A DNA stretch of 59,998 nt from an uncultured Acidobacteriia bacterium (GCA_903929755.1 CAIYVZ010000080.1:1-59998), one strand, 5' to 3'; positions 16,937 through 26,441 are shown, counted from the first letter of the stretch. Notes: generated by a model from the sequence alone, not told the origin. Program-made: numbers and translations.

Positions 16937-18425
16937 GGCACCAGTGTTTACAACGATGATTAAATCCATCCGCTGGCGTCTCGCCCTGGCCAGCGTCAGC
17001 GTCTGGGCTGTAATTCTTGTTGCATCCGCTGCCGCCGTCTACTCCTGGGCCGAACACCAGCTCCGCGCCCAGCTGGACCGCGGCCTCATTTCCTGCCTCC
17101 AGGTCGTCGGCCAGTCGCTCACACATGAGGTGCAGGAACATGGCAGCCCGGCGGCCGGTGAAAAACAAATTGCCGACCTGCTCGTCACCCTGCACCAGCA
17201 ATCGTTTCCCAGGCAGGCCGTCGCCGTCTTCCAGGACGCCCGGCTCGTCGCCAAAAAAAAGGGTGATTCCGACCTCACGCTCGATCCTGTCGCTCCCCCC
17301 GTCGCCCCCGGCGGGCTCCAGTTTGCAAGCCGCGTCATCGGCCGCACCCCCGCCAGAGTTGCAATCCGGCGCCTCCAGGAAGAAGGCATACGCTATACCG
17401 TTGTCGCTGCCGAACCGGAGGCCAATCTCGAACTCGCCCTCACCAGCCTCCGCAGCGCCCTGCTCCTCCTCGTTTCCCTCGCCATCCTCTTGTCCGTCGG
17501 AGTCGGTTACGCGCTCGCTCGCGGTGCGCTCCGTCCCGTCATCCACATGGCGGAGGCCGTGGACCGCATTCACGCCGGCAATCTTTCGCAACGGATCGAA
17601 TCGCCTAATCCCGGCGATGAACTCGGCCACCTCGGAGCCGTCTTCAATCGCCTCCTCAGTCGTCTCGACCGCTCCTTTGAGCAGGAAAAGCAATTCATGG
17701 CCGACGCGTCGCACGAACTCCGCACGCCCCTGTCCGTCAGTCTGCTCGCCGCCCAGGTCGCCCTCGATCGCCCCCGTTCCGGCGAAGAGTACCGCGAAGC
17801 CCTCAGCACCATCAGGAACCAGCTGGAAAGACTCGCCCGCCTCGTCCGCAATCTCCTCACCCTCGCCCGGTCCGACGCCGGTGGCTTCCAGCTGCAGGGC
17901 TCGCTCTGCCGCCTGGATGAACTCGTTCTCGAAGCCGTTCATACCGGCAGCGTCCTCGCCCGCCCGAAGGAAATTCGCCTCCGGATCGGAGATCTCCCCG
18001 AAGCCCAGGTCTCCGCCGACCCCGAACTGCTCCGCCAGGTGATCGTCATCCTGCTCGACAACGCCGTTAAGTACTCCCCGTCCTGCACCACCGTCAACAT
18101 CAGTCTCCGGGAAGTCGCCGGTTCCTGCGAACTCGACGTGCAGGACCAGGGCTGCGGCATCCCGCGAGCCGCTCAAACCCGCATTTTCGATCGGTTTTTC
18201 CGCGTTGAGCAGTCCCGCTCCCGTACCACAGGCGGCACGGTCGCAGGAGAAGGTGCCGGCCTCGGCCTCCCCATCGCGCAACTCATCGTCCGCGCCCATG
18301 AAGGCACCCTTACCCTGGTCGAATCCAGCACCGCCGGCAGCACCTTTCGCGTCCGTCTGCCCCTCGCAACACCCACTTTCCAACGCCCCAACGCCGAGCG
18401 CAGCAAACCCGTCCGGGTAAGCTAA
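16929..18425 (+). CDS. metal-type sensor histidine kinase (CzcS/CusS-like)
   Basis: About 498 residues. Helix 1 (about 15-37) and helix 2 (about 176-196) flank a periplasmic sensor of about 140 residues. Then come HAMP, a HisKA domain with ADASHELRTPLSVSL (phospho-His about 261), and a HATPase domain with N-box ILLDNAVKYSP, DQGCGIP, FDRFFRVEQ and GAGLGLPIAQ. It should sense periplasmic metal and phosphorylate the adjacent regulator. The ATG at 16929 overlaps the regulator by 8 bases; an internal ATG at 16956 is possible. The sensor shows no obvious Cys or Met cluster, so the metal cannot be read from it. Confidence 0.9.
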   Translation: MTKAPVFTTMIKSIRWRLALASVSVWAVILVASAAAVYSWAEHQLRAQLDRGLISCLQVVGQSLTHEVQEHGSPAAGEKQIADLLVTLHQQSFPRQAVAVFQDARLVAKKKGDSDLTLDPVAPPVAPGGLQFASRVIGRTPARVAIRRLQEEGIRYTVVAAEPEANLELALTSLRSALLLLVSLAILLSVGVGYALARGALRPVIHMAEAVDRIHAGNLSQRIESPNPGDELGHLGAVFNRLLSRLDRSFEQEKQFMADASHELRTPLSVSLLAAQVALDRPRSGEEYREALSTIRNQLERLARLVRNLLTLARSDAGGFQLQGSLCRLDELVLEAVHTGSVLARPKEIRLRIGDLPEAQVSADPELLRQVIVILLDNAVKYSPSCTTVNISLREVAGSCELDVQDQGCGIPRAAQTRIFDRFFRVEQSRSRTTGGTVAGEGAGLGLPIAQLIVRAHEGTLTLVESSTAGSTFRVRLPLATPTFQRPNAERSKPVRVS

Positions 18426-18468
18426 AAGTTAGCGCGTTTGCACTCTGAACACGCTTGCAATTTCAATA

Positions 18469-19620
18469 ATGAAACCCACACAATCCACCGGTAATCCGAA
18501 CTTTTCCTCCGGCCCCTGCTCCAAGCGCCCGGGTTGGAGCCTCGACGCGCTGAAAGACGCCGCTATCGGCCGTTCCCACCGTGCCAAAGGTTCCAAGAAG
18601 AAACTGGCCGACGTCATCACGCTCAGCAAGAAGATCCTCGGCATGCCCGACAACTATCTCCTCGGCGTTGTCCCCGCCTCCGATACCGGAGCCCTCGAAA
18701 TGGCCATGTGGTCCCTGCTCGGCGAACGCGGCGTTGACGTCCTCGCCTGGGAAAGCTTCGGCAGTGGCTGGGGCGCAGACTGCAAAAACCAGCTCAAACT
18801 CAAAGATCTCCGCGTCCTGAAGGGCGGCTATGGCGAACTCCCTGACCTCGCGCAGGCCGATTTCTCCCGCGACGTCGTCTTCACCTGGAACGGCACCACC
18901 TCCGGCGTCTGCGTCCCCAACGGCGACTGGATCCCCGCCGGCCGTCAGGGCCTCACCATCTGTGACGCCACCTCCGCTGCCTTCGCCATGAATCTCGACT
19001 GGGACAAGCTCGACGTCGTCACCTGGTCCTGGCAGAAAGTCCTCGGCGGCGAGGGCGCACACGGCATGATCGCGCTCAGCCCCCGCGCCGTCGAACGCCT
19101 CCAAACCTACACGCCCGACCGGCCCCTCCCCAAGATTTTCCAGCTGACCAAGGGCGGCAAACTCATCGAAGGCATCTTCGCCGGAGAAACCATCAACACC
19201 CCCTCCATGCTCTGCGTGGAAGACGCGCTCGATGGCCTCAAGTGGGCGGAATCCGTCGGTGGCTTGCAGGGCCTCATCGCCCGTTCCCAGGCGAACCTCG
19301 CGGTTCTCGAAGCGTGGGTCGCCACCTCCAGCTGGGCCGCCTTCCTCGCCTCCGACAAGGCCACGCGCTCCAGCACCTCCATCTGCCTGAAGATCGTGGA
19401 CCCGGCCTACACCGCCCTCCCCGCCGAAGCGCAGGAAAAGCACGCCAAAACCCTCGTCTCCCTGCTCGATAAAGAAGGCGTCGCTTACGACATTGGCGCC
19501 TACCGCGACGCCCCCGTCGGCCTCCGCATCTGGGGCGGAGCAACAGTTGAAACCGCAGACCTGCAAGCCCTTCTCCCCTGGCTCGACTGGGCCTGGAACG
19601 AAGTAAAGCAGAGCTTTTAG
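18469..19620 (+). CDS. serC: phosphoserine aminotransferase, alphaproteobacterial/Methanosarcina type
   Basis: A 383-residue PLP enzyme that converts 3-phosphohydroxypyruvate to phosphoserine in serine synthesis. Marks are [15 protein letters not shown] at the N-terminus, [33 protein letters not shown], and [18 protein letters not shown], where Lys binds PLP. This sequence type (TIGR01365-like) is the one usual in Alphaproteobacteria and Methanosarcina rather than the E. coli SerC type. It stands alone: no serA or serB lies next to it. Gene borders are clear and there is no sign of damage. Horizontal acquisition is possible but not shown. Confidence 0.92.
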   Translation: MKPTQSTGNPNFSSGPCSKRPGWSLDALKDAAIGRSHRAKGSKKKLADVITLSKKILGMPDNYLLGVVPASDTGALEMAMWSLLGERGVDVLAWESFGSGWGADCKNQLKLKDLRVLKGGYGELPDLAQADFSRDVVFTWNGTTSGVCVPNGDWIPAGRQGLTICDATSAAFAMNLDWDKLDVVTWSWQKVLGGEGAHGMIALSPRAVERLQTYTPDRPLPKIFQLTKGGKLIEGIFAGETINTPSMLCVEDALDGLKWAESVGGLQGLIARSQANLAVLEAWVATSSWAAFLASDKATRSSTSICLKIVDPAYTALPAEAQEKHAKTLVSLLDKEGVAYDIGAYRDAPVGLRIWGGATVETADLQALLPWLDWAWNEVKQSF

Positions 19621-19639
19621 TTAACTCCTGCCCGCGCCG

Positions 19640-19972
19640 TCAGTACCGCTGTGGAACCGGCGGCGCGGGTACATAATCACGATCGCTCGGCAGCACCACT
19701 GCAGCCACCAGGTAAACCACAAACCCCACCCCGGTGCAAATCGAAACCGCCAGCCACACCAGGCGCATCAACGAAACATCCATCCCGAAGTACCGCGCAA
19801 ATCCCGCGCAAACCCCGCTGACCTTCTTGTGCCCCTTGTCCAGCATCAGCATCCCGCGTTCCGGCATCGGAGGAGCCTGCAACCGCCTCACCCCACCCGC
19901 CATCGGGTTCCCGCACTGCGAACAGTACTTGTCAGTCTCACGGAGTTGCTCACCACACTCGGTGCAATACAT
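19640..19972 (-). CDS. zinc-ribbon plus PspC-domain membrane protein
   Basis: A 110-residue protein. An N-terminal zinc ribbon (MYCTECGEQL and KYCSQCGNPM, two CxxC) is joined to a PspC domain (KVSGVCAGFARYFGMDVSLMRLV) with membrane helix VSICTGVGFVVYLVAAVVLP. PspC proteins belong to the phage-shock envelope stress response; zinc-ribbon fusions are common in Acidobacteriota. The start at MYC (19972) is chosen because the frame upstream is Arg-rich non-coding sequence. No other psp genes are nearby. Confidence 0.85.
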   Translation of the reverse strand: MYCTECGEQLRETDKYCSQCGNPMAGGVRRLQAPPMPERGMLMLDKGHKKVSGVCAGFARYFGMDVSLMRLVWLAVSICTGVGFVVYLVAAVVLPSDRDYVPAPPVPQRY

Positions 19973-20082
19973 TGTCGTTAGTCTCCACCCCAAATAACGC
20001 AACCGCTGCGCCGAATGTTCCGTACCATTACGACGCCTCTTGTTCCCCCCCCGCGCGGAGTGCTTAACTGAAGCTTCCCGAT

Positions 20083-20562
20083 ATGTTTGCGCCCCTCGCC
20101 CTGCTGCTGCTTTTCTCCTCCACCACCGGTGCCACAAGCGTCCCCCCCGCACCCCAGCTACGCCCCCTCACGCTCTGCAGCGCAATCTCACAATCCCAGG
20201 TGGAACTCGCCGTCGGCCGGAAACTCGAAGCCGCCGCCCCCGAGTACTCCCGCGTCACTTCCACCTGCGACTACACCTCGAACGAAACCGCCGTCCGCAT
20301 CGCCGTCCAGCACCTCATCGAACCCCTCGATCTCGCCACCGAAATCGCCACCCTTAAAGCCGCCTTCCCCGGCTCCGTCCTCGCCTCCGTTGAAGGCCTC
20401 GGCACCCGAGCCATCGTCCTCTCCATCCCCGACGCAGGCATCCAGCTCCACGTCTTACGTGGCGACCGCGAATACCTCCTCGTCTCCGTGATGGGCGCGG
20501 GCAACGCGCAACACACCTTCGAAGCGGCCGCGGAAATCGCCCGAGCTCTACTCCGCCGCTAA
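20083..20562 (+). CDS. secreted hypothetical protein, DUF3558-like
   Basis: A 159-residue protein with a signal peptide (MFAPLALLLLFSSTTGATS) and a compact mature domain. The pattern LCSAISQSQVELAVGRKL, then a second Cys in TSTCDYTS, then YLLVSVMG and a C-terminal helix resembles the two-Cys DUF3558 domain of exported proteins. This is a weak, pattern-based match. Its 3' end overlaps the convergent AGE-family gene by 15 bases. Confidence 0.6.
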   Translation: MFAPLALLLLFSSTTGATSVPPAPQLRPLTLCSAISQSQVELAVGRKLEAAAPEYSRVTSTCDYTSNETAVRIAVQHLIEPLDLATEIATLKAAFPGSVLASVEGLGTRAIVLSIPDAGIQLHVLRGDREYLLVSVMGAGNAQHTFEAAAEIARALLRR

Positions 20563-21690
20563 CAACTCCACAATCAACAACGCCGCCCGCGGCAAGTGAA
20601 ACGGGTCCTTCACCGGCAACGCAATCAACTCCGTGATCGGCTCGCCCTTCCGATCCAGCCGCTGCCGCCACTCCCCCACCCCAGGCATCGAAAACTTAGC
20701 GAACGACCACTCGTGTACCCGCCAGTACCACTCCATGCACCACGCCTCGCCCGTCAGCTTATGGCAAAGTAACAGCGCGTACAAAGCCTCCGTGTGAGGC
20801 CACCAAACTTTTTTATCGGAATTCTGCAAAAACGGCTCCCCGCCCGCCGCATCAAGCCCCAGAAAAATCCCGCCGTACTCCTTGTCCCACCCGGCCTCCA
20901 GATGCCACCGGACCACCTCCGCAGCCCGCGCAATGGTCCCCTGATCCCCGCGCCGCATCGCCCAGTGCAGAACAAACCACATCGACTCAATCGCATGCCC
21001 CGGATTCACAAAGGTGCCCTCAGCCCCCGGCAACTCCGCGTAATCCCGCCCCAAATACTCCAGCAGAACCCGCCGCTCCGGACGAACAAACTTGTCCATC
21101 ACCAGCCGAGGATAAACATCCAGGCCGGTAACCTCCGTCAGGATCATCGGAATCCCATGCACCCGCCGCCCCGCAGGCAAAGCATAAGGAGCCGTCTCCG
21201 AAAAATCCGGCTGCTCCACGCGCCTGCAAACCCGTTCCAGAATCAACTCCCGCTCCCGCGCTAAACCCGCATCCGGAACGGCTTTACAATACTCCTCAAT
21301 CGCATAAGCCACAAAGCAATCGGAGTAAATACTGGTAGCTCCTTCCAGAGCCACACCCTCGCGCGACATCCGGTAGACAAACCGCCCCCGCTCATCCCGC
21401 CCATGCGTCAAAAGGAAATCGAGGGTCTTCCGGGCGTGTTCAATAAACTCAGCCCGCCCCTCAAACCGCCGGTAAAGCGCCGCCAGAGTCCACGCCATCC
21501 GAGCCTGCGACCAGGTGTACTTCTCGGTGGAAAGCACGGTCCCGTCCTCCGCCATGCACGAAAAGACGCCCCCATACTCACGGTCCAGAGCCTTCATCCA
21601 AAACGGAATAATCCCGTCCGCCAGAAGCTCCCGCCAGGCCGAAAGGAGGCTTCTCCCACCCTTGACTTCAGTGTCCCGTATTGATAGCAT
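20548..21690 (-). CDS. AGE-family epimerase (N-acylglucosamine/cellobiose 2-epimerase type)
   Basis: About 380 residues forming an (alpha/alpha)6 barrel. Conserved elements: WWPHTEALYALLL with the catalytic-region His, NPGHAIESMWFVL with a second His, and VKDPFHLPRA near the C-terminus with the third; the active-site His set looks complete. It should epimerise a sugar at C2. The substrate (N-acylglucosamine, cellobiose or mannose) cannot be told from this. The ATG at 21690 is preferred over the longer start at 21741 because the extra residues would enter the promoter region of the divergent receptor gene. Its neighbours, an outer membrane receptor and a sugar isomerase, suggest a carbohydrate locus. 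Confidence 0.85.
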   Translation of the reverse strand: MLSIRDTEVKGGRSLLSAWRELLADGIIPFWMKALDREYGGVFSCMAEDGTVLSTEKYTWSQARMAWTLAALYRRFEGRAEFIEHARKTLDFLLTHGRDERGRFVYRMSREGVALEGATSIYSDCFVAYAIEEYCKAVPDAGLARERELILERVCRRVEQPDFSETAPYALPAGRRVHGIPMILTEVTGLDVYPRLVMDKFVRPERRVLLEYLGRDYAELPGAEGTFVNPGHAIESMWFVLHWAMRRGDQGTIARAAEVVRWHLEAGWDKEYGGIFLGLDAAGGEPFLQNSDKKVWWPHTEALYALLLCHKLTGEAWCMEWYWRVHEWSFAKFSMPGVGEWRQRLDRKGEPITELIALPVKDPFHLPRAALLIVELLAAE

Positions 21691-21767
21691 GCCCTGCGTA
21701 ATCGCCAACCGCCATTGCACACTATACCGTTTCGGGTCCACGGACGGGGCATTTTAGAGGAGAAATA

Positions 21768-24700
21768 ATGCGTCTTGCCACGTTACTGGCAGCCCTTTCG
21801 CTGGGCTTGCTCACCACCAGCGCGTTTGCCCAGAGCGACCACGGAACCATAACAGGAACAGTCCTCGACCCAGCCAAAGCCGTTATTCCGAACGCGACCG
21901 TGGTGGTCTCAAACGCAGAAACCGGATCTGTGTATCAGGCAGCCGCAACCGCAACCGGCAACTTCACTGTTTCTTCACTTCCGGCGGGCAGTTACTCCGT
22001 CACGGTTGAATCCGCCGGTTTCCGAAAATACATCGGCCAGAACGTCCGGGTACAGGTAGCGCAGGTTACGCGGCTGGACGTCTTCATGGAGGTAGGCGCA
22101 GCCACCGAATCCATCACAGTGGAAGGCGAAGCTCCGCAGTTGAAGTCTGACAGTGTGGAAGCCAGTATCAATGTGACGGGCGACCGTATCAATGCCCTGC
22201 CCCTGAACTTCGGAGGCGGTGGCGGCAACATTGGCGCCATGCGGGCCCCGCTTACCTTCATGGTTCTGTCCCCCGGCGTTTCCGGCAGCGGAACCACAGG
22301 CCGCGTAAACGGACAAGCCCCCAATACGTACCGCGTCTTCGTGGACGGCCAGGACACCACCAACAATAACGACACAACTTCCACGTCCGGCCAGCCCTCC
22401 GTCGAGATGATTGAAGAGTTTTCCCTGCAGACCAGTAACTTCTCCGCCGAATTCGGCCAGGTTGCCGGCGGCATGTTTACCTTCGCCACCCGAAGCGGCA
22501 CAAACTCATTCCACGGCAGCGTTTACGAGTACTTCAACAATGAAGACCTGGACGCCCGCAAACCGTTCGTCAACACCAAGCCAATCAGCCGCAAACACGA
22601 CTTCGGCTTCTCGCTAAGCGGCCCCGTGCTGGTTCCCAAGCTCTACAACGGCCGCAACAGGACGTTCTTTTTCATCAACTGGGAAGAATTCCGCAATGAT
22701 ATTTCCTCAACCGGCTCCCTCAACACGGTACCCACCCTCGCCTACCGGGCGGGAGACTTCAGCGGCGCGCTGACGGGCCGTACCCTCACGGGCACCGATC
22801 CCCTGGGCCGGGCAATCAGGGAAAACGTGGTTTACGATCCCAAAACCAATAATGTGGTCAGCGGACGCGTGGTGCGCGATCCCTTCCCGGGAAACGTGAT
22901 CCCCGCTTCCCGCATCGATCCGGTGGCCCTGAAAATTCAGGCTCTCATCCCACTTCCCGATTTCGGCGGGAGCATCAATAACTGGAACCAGGCACCGAAA
23001 TACAACAAAATCTCAGCCACCCCGGCCATCAAGATCGACCACAACATTAACGGCTCGAACAAGGTTTCCTTTTACCTCAATAAGAACTGGAGCCACACCG
23101 TAGCGAACGGGCAGGACGGGCTTCCGGTGCCGCTCACCGCCTTCCGCGACCAGCGTACCTACACTTACACCACCCGGCTCAATTACGATTCCACTCTGAG
23201 CCCCACCCTGTTGCTGCATGCGGGTGCCGGCTTCGTGCGCTTTCTGAATCCGGACAGTTCGCCTGCCGGCGTTCTGGACTATGACGCCGCCGGCCAGCTC
23301 GGCTTCAAAGGCAGCGCCACCGGCGGCGGCTTCCCCCGCATTGCCGGCCTGACATCCTCGCAGGGCGGCATGTTCGGCATGGGCCCCACCAATGCCAACT
23401 ATTACTGGTACGGAAAACTGACCGTGCCTTTGAGCGTGAACTGGGTTCACGGAAACCACAGTTTCAAGCTTGGAGCCGAGTACCGTCTGGAAAGTTACAC
23501 CGACCGCAACACCCGCGGCTCCAGCGGCGTCCTCAATTTCACCGCCAATGAAACGGGCCTGCCCTCCACCCAGGGCCAGAACCTGGGCGGCGGCGGAATC
23601 GGCTTCCCCTACGCCAGCTTCCTGCTCGGCCTGGTTAACAACGGAACCGTTAACGCCCCGCAGGATCCCCAGTGGCGCAATTCGCGGTGGGGTCTGTACT
23701 TTCAGGACACCTGGAAAATTCGCCGCAATGTGACGCTCGATTACGGGATGCGCTGGGATCTTGAGGATCAGGGCCATGAAATCTGGAGCCGCAACAGCAT
23801 GTTCGGTCCCTCCGTTCCCAATCCCTCGGCCGGCGGGCTCCTGGGGGGCATGGTCTATGAAGGCAATGGCCCCAACCGCTGCAATTGTAAGTTCATTCCA
23901 CGCTACCCCTACGCCATCGGGCCCCGCCTCGGCGTCGCCTGGCAAATTGACAAGAAAACGGTCCTTCGGGCCGGATGGGGCGTCGTTTACGCCAATCTTG
24001 CCACGTATTCCTACTTCACCAATTCAGCCATCCTCGGCGTGGGAATCGATCAGCTCTCGTTCACCAACGCGAACTTCGGTGAGCCCGCAATTACCCTGAA
24101 AGACGGCCTGATCTACAACCCCGCAGACCTCCGCAAGGTCACACTCGACCCCGGTGGACGCCCCACGCCTGGCTCGGTTTCATCACCGAATTACTACCTG
24201 GATCCCAATGCCGGCCGGCCTGGCAGGATTCACCAGTGGAACCTCAGTCTGCAGCGCGAAGTAGCAAAGAACCTTGTGGTGGAGGCCGCTTACGTCGGGA
24301 ACCGCGGGGCCTGGCTCACAGGTGCCACCGGGCTGGTCAACCTCAACGCACTCTCTGATGCGAAACTGGCGTCCGTCGGCCTCGACAGAACCAAACCTGC
24401 GGATATTCAGGTGCTGACTTCCACCATTGCATCCCCGCTCGCCGTCAGCCGCGGCTTCAAGCTGCCGTACGCCACCTTCCCCACCGGCCAGACTGTGGCG
24501 CAGAGCCTCCGCCCCTACCCCCAGTTCAGCAGTTCCCTCATTCCCATGTGGGCACCCCTGGGGAACAACTGGTACGATTCCCTCCAGGTTAAAGTCAACA
24601 AGCGCTACTCGCACGGCCTGGACTTCACGGCCGCGTATACATGGTCAAAGGAACTTGCCACCGGTCAGGCCGTCAACGACGCCTTCAACCGCCCCAACCA

Positions 24701-25313
24701 GAAATCCCTGGTTGCCACCTCGCAGCCGATGCTTCTCGTGGTCGGCTTCAACTACGAAACCCCGCGCTTCACCACGAACAAGCTGGTGCGGAACACGGTG
24801 GGCGGGTGGACTTTGGGCGGCGTAGTCCGTTATGGCAGCGGTCTGCCGATTGCCGTTCCCGCCTCCACCGCCAACATGAGCGCCCTGGTATTTCAGAACA
24901 CCCGGATGAACCGGGTCTCCGGGCAACCCCTGCTCTTGAAGGATTTGAATTGCCATTGTATCGATCCAAACAAGGACTTCGTCCTGAATCCAGCCGCCTG
25001 GTCGGACGTGCCGCAGGGAACCTGGGGCTCGTCAGCGCCCTACTACAACGACTACCGGTTCGCCCGCCAACCGAGCGAACAGTTAAGTCTGGGCCGCATG
25101 TTCCGCGTCCGAGAGAAGTACCGTCTGCAGGTCCGCGCGGAGTTCTTCAACCTCTTCAACCGGATCGTAATGCCCAATCCCTCCGCGACCAACCCCCTGC
25201 AAACCCAGACCCGCAACAACGCCGGCGTGCCGACGGCTGGCTTTGGCCGGATCGATGCCACCACGGTCAGCGGCCAGCGTAACGGCCAGATTGTTGCCCG
25301 AATCGAGTTCTGA
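21768..25313 (+). CDS. Oar-like TonB-dependent receptor with carboxypeptidase-like domain
   Basis: A 1181-residue outer membrane protein. Signal peptide MRLATLLAALSLGLLTTSA; then a CarboxypepD-type beta-sandwich (GTITGTVLDPAKAVIPNATV, about residues 25-105); then a plug region (FVDGQDTTNNNDTT and SNFSAEFGQVAGG); then a long beta-barrel ending in IEF, a typical terminal aromatic for outer membrane assembly. These Oar/SusC-like receptors are greatly expanded in Acidobacteriota and are thought to import oligosaccharides or peptides. The start has a strong AGAGGAG site 6 bases before ATG. It is divergent from the AGE-epimerase gene. A 15-bp tandem repeat crosses its stop codon. Confidence 0.92.
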   Translation: MRLATLLAALSLGLLTTSAFAQSDHGTITGTVLDPAKAVIPNATVVVSNAETGSVYQAAATATGNFTVSSLPAGSYSVTVESAGFRKYIGQNVRVQVAQVTRLDVFMEVGAATESITVEGEAPQLKSDSVEASINVTGDRINALPLNFGGGGGNIGAMRAPLTFMVLSPGVSGSGTTGRVNGQAPNTYRVFVDGQDTTNNNDTTSTSGQPSVEMIEEFSLQTSNFSAEFGQVAGGMFTFATRSGTNSFHGSVYEYFNNEDLDARKPFVNTKPISRKHDFGFSLSGPVLVPKLYNGRNRTFFFINWEEFRNDISSTGSLNTVPTLAYRAGDFSGALTGRTLTGTDPLGRAIRENVVYDPKTNNVVSGRVVRDPFPGNVIPASRIDPVALKIQALIPLPDFGGSINNWNQAPKYNKISATPAIKIDHNINGSNKVSFYLNKNWSHTVANGQDGLPVPLTAFRDQRTYTYTTRLNYDSTLSPTLLLHAGAGFVRFLNPDSSPAGVLDYDAAGQLGFKGSATGGGFPRIAGLTSSQGGMFGMGPTNANYYWYGKLTVPLSVNWVHGNHSFKLGAEYRLESYTDRNTRGSSGVLNFTANETGLPSTQGQNLGGGGIGFPYASFLLGLVNNGTVNAPQDPQWRNSRWGLYFQDTWKIRRNVTLDYGMRWDLEDQGHEIWSRNSMFGPSVPNPSAGGLLGGMVYEGNGPNRCNCKFIPRYPYAIGPRLGVAWQIDKKTVLRAGWGVVYANLATYSYFTNSAILGVGIDQLSFTNANFGEPAITLKDGLIYNPADLRKVTLDPGGRPTPGSVSSPNYYLDPNAGRPGRIHQWNLSLQREVAKNLVVEAAYVGNRGAWLTGATGLVNLNALSDAKLASVGLDRTKPADIQVLTSTIASPLAVSRGFKLPYATFPTGQTVAQSLRPYPQFSSSLIPMWAPLGNNWYDSLQVKVNKRYSHGLDFTAAYTWSKELATGQAVNDAFNRPNQKSLVATSQPMLLVVGFNYETPRFTTNKLVRNTVGGWTLGGVVRYGSGLPIAVPASTANMSALVFQNTRMNRVSGQPLLLKDLNCHCIDPNKDFVLNPAAWSDVPQGTWGSSAPYYNDYRFARQPSEQLSLGRMFRVREKYRLQVRAEFFNLFNRIVMPNPSATNPLQTQTRNNAGVPTAGFGRIDATTVSGQRNGQIVARIEF

Positions 25314-25348
25314 CAGCTCGAGTTCGGACAGCTCGAGTTCGGATAATA
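25304..25348 (+). repeat. three 15-bp tandem repeats across the Oar stop codon
   Basis: Units start CGAGTTC at 25304, 25319 and 25334 and are separated by exactly 15 bases. The first contains the last Oar codons and its TGA. In the second the T of the stop position is G, giving GGA. Readthrough would add QLEFGQLEFG and then stop at TAA. The repeat sits directly before a ThuA relic, so it may mark a rearrangement junction. Confidence 0.85.
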
Positions 25349-25370
25349 AGGCTGCCCTGCTCCCCCTGGC

Positions 25371-25517
25371 CATGCCGTCTACCCGGTGATCTCCACCAAC
25401 CATTACAATGGCACCAGAGTGTTTGGAACGTCTCTCGGGCACGCCGAGACATGGAACGATCCTGTATTCCGGGCCATGACAGTTCGGGCATTCAAATGGA
25501 CGCTGAAAAAGGAATAA
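25371..25517 (+). pseudogene. ThuA-like domain relic, C-terminal 48 residues
   Basis: This plus-strand frame reads HAVYPVISTNHYNGTRVFGT, SLGHAETWNDPVFRAMTV, RAFKWTLKKE and then TAA. It matches the C-terminal end of ThuA-like (trehalose-utilisation, glutamine-amidotransferase-fold) proteins, with their G-R-V-F-x-T-x-L-G-H and W-N-D-P signatures. No start codon or N-terminal domain precedes it; the frame is bounded upstream by the tandem repeat. It ends 6 bases before the sugar isomerase gene, at the distance expected of a former operon partner. Too short for a working protein; best read as the 3' remnant of a deleted gene. Confidence 0.75.
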
Positions 25518-25523
25518 CCAGAG

Positions 25524-26363
25524 ATGAAGTTCGGAGCCAATACGTTTATCTGGTCGGCCGCATACGACCAGGCTGTTGAAGAAGTGCTGCCTCGCATAAA
25601 AGAGGCCGGCTTCGACGGCATTGAAGTGCCGTTATTCCGGCCTGCCGAGTTTCCGGGGGCAAAACTACAGAAAGCGTGTGCTGCGTACGGGCTGGAAGCC
25701 AACGTCTGCACCGTGCTGGTAGATGGCCTCACCCTGATCAGCGAAGACCCGGCGGTTCGCAGCAAAACCGTTACGCACCTGAAGGACCTGATCCGGACAG
25801 CGGCGGATGCGGGCGCGAAAATGATGGCCGGGCCCGTCTATTCACCAGTGGGTTATCTGCCTGGCCGTCGCCGGACAACGGACGAATGGAAATGGGCAAT
25901 TGAAGGGCATCAGCAACTGGGCGACACCCTGGCCGCGTACAATTTCACGATGGCGATTGAGCCCTTAAACCGCTTTGAGACCTTCTTCCTGAATACCGCC
26001 GCCGACGCGTTCGCGCTCGCGGAACAGATTGCGCATCCGAACGTGGGTATCCTGTTCGACACGTTCCACGCCAATATTGAGGAAAAGGATATTGCAGCCG
26101 GAATTCGGACCGTGGGGAAGCATATCAAGCATTTCCACAGTTGTGAGAATGACCGCGGGATTCCGGGCAGCGGCCATGTGGAGTGGGCCAGTGTATTCGC
26201 AGCGCTCCGTGACCTGGGCTACGACAACTGGCTCACGATTGAGAGTTTTGGGTTCGCCCTGGGGGATCTAAGTGCTGCCGCCGCCATCTGGCGCGATATC
26301 GAAACCTCGCCGGACTTGATCGCCTTCGAGGGAATTAAATTCCTGAAGAAGAACGTGGCATAA
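25524..26363 (+). CDS. sugar isomerase/epimerase, D-tagatose 3-epimerase-like
   Basis: A 279-residue TIM barrel of the xylose-isomerase-like family. The metal ligands of the D-tagatose/D-psicose 3-epimerase group appear in order: Glu in IEPLNRFETF, Asp in ILFDTFHANIEE, His in KHFHSCENDRG and Glu in LTIESFG. The N-terminus MKFGANTFIWSAAYDQAVEE also fits. It should epimerise a ketose at C3, in the cytoplasm. It follows a relic of a ThuA-like gene, often found with such isomerases in sugar loci, and the Oar receptor and AGE epimerase lie just upstream. The exact sugar is unknown. Confidence 0.88.
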   Translation: MKFGANTFIWSAAYDQAVEEVLPRIKEAGFDGIEVPLFRPAEFPGAKLQKACAAYGLEANVCTVLVDGLTLISEDPAVRSKTVTHLKDLIRTAADAGAKMMAGPVYSPVGYLPGRRRTTDEWKWAIEGHQQLGDTLAAYNFTMAIEPLNRFETFFLNTAADAFALAEQIAHPNVGILFDTFHANIEEKDIAAGIRTVGKHIKHFHSCENDRGIPGSGHVEWASVFAALRDLGYDNWLTIESFGFALGDLSAAAAIWRDIETSPDLIAFEGIKFLKKNVA

Positions 26364-26397
26364 CCATCCGGTTTCCCGCCTGGGCCGCGAAAGCGAT

Positions 26398-26428
26398 GAA
26401 CGCGGGCTTTTAAGCGGGCCCGCGGTTC
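26398..26428. terminator. probable hairpin terminator between convergent genes
   Basis: GAACGCGGGC pairs imperfectly with GCCCGCGGTTC (one bulged G) around a T/A-rich loop, between the ends of the sugar isomerase and the small heat-shock protein genes. The position fits a shared terminator, but there is no clear T-tract, so the call is tentative. Confidence 0.4.
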
Positions 26429-26441
26429 AGGCTCCGGGGCA

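Noticed and set aside
23013-23945. 310-codon minus frame inside the Oar receptor
   Set aside because: Shadow of the receptor; no recognisable domain.
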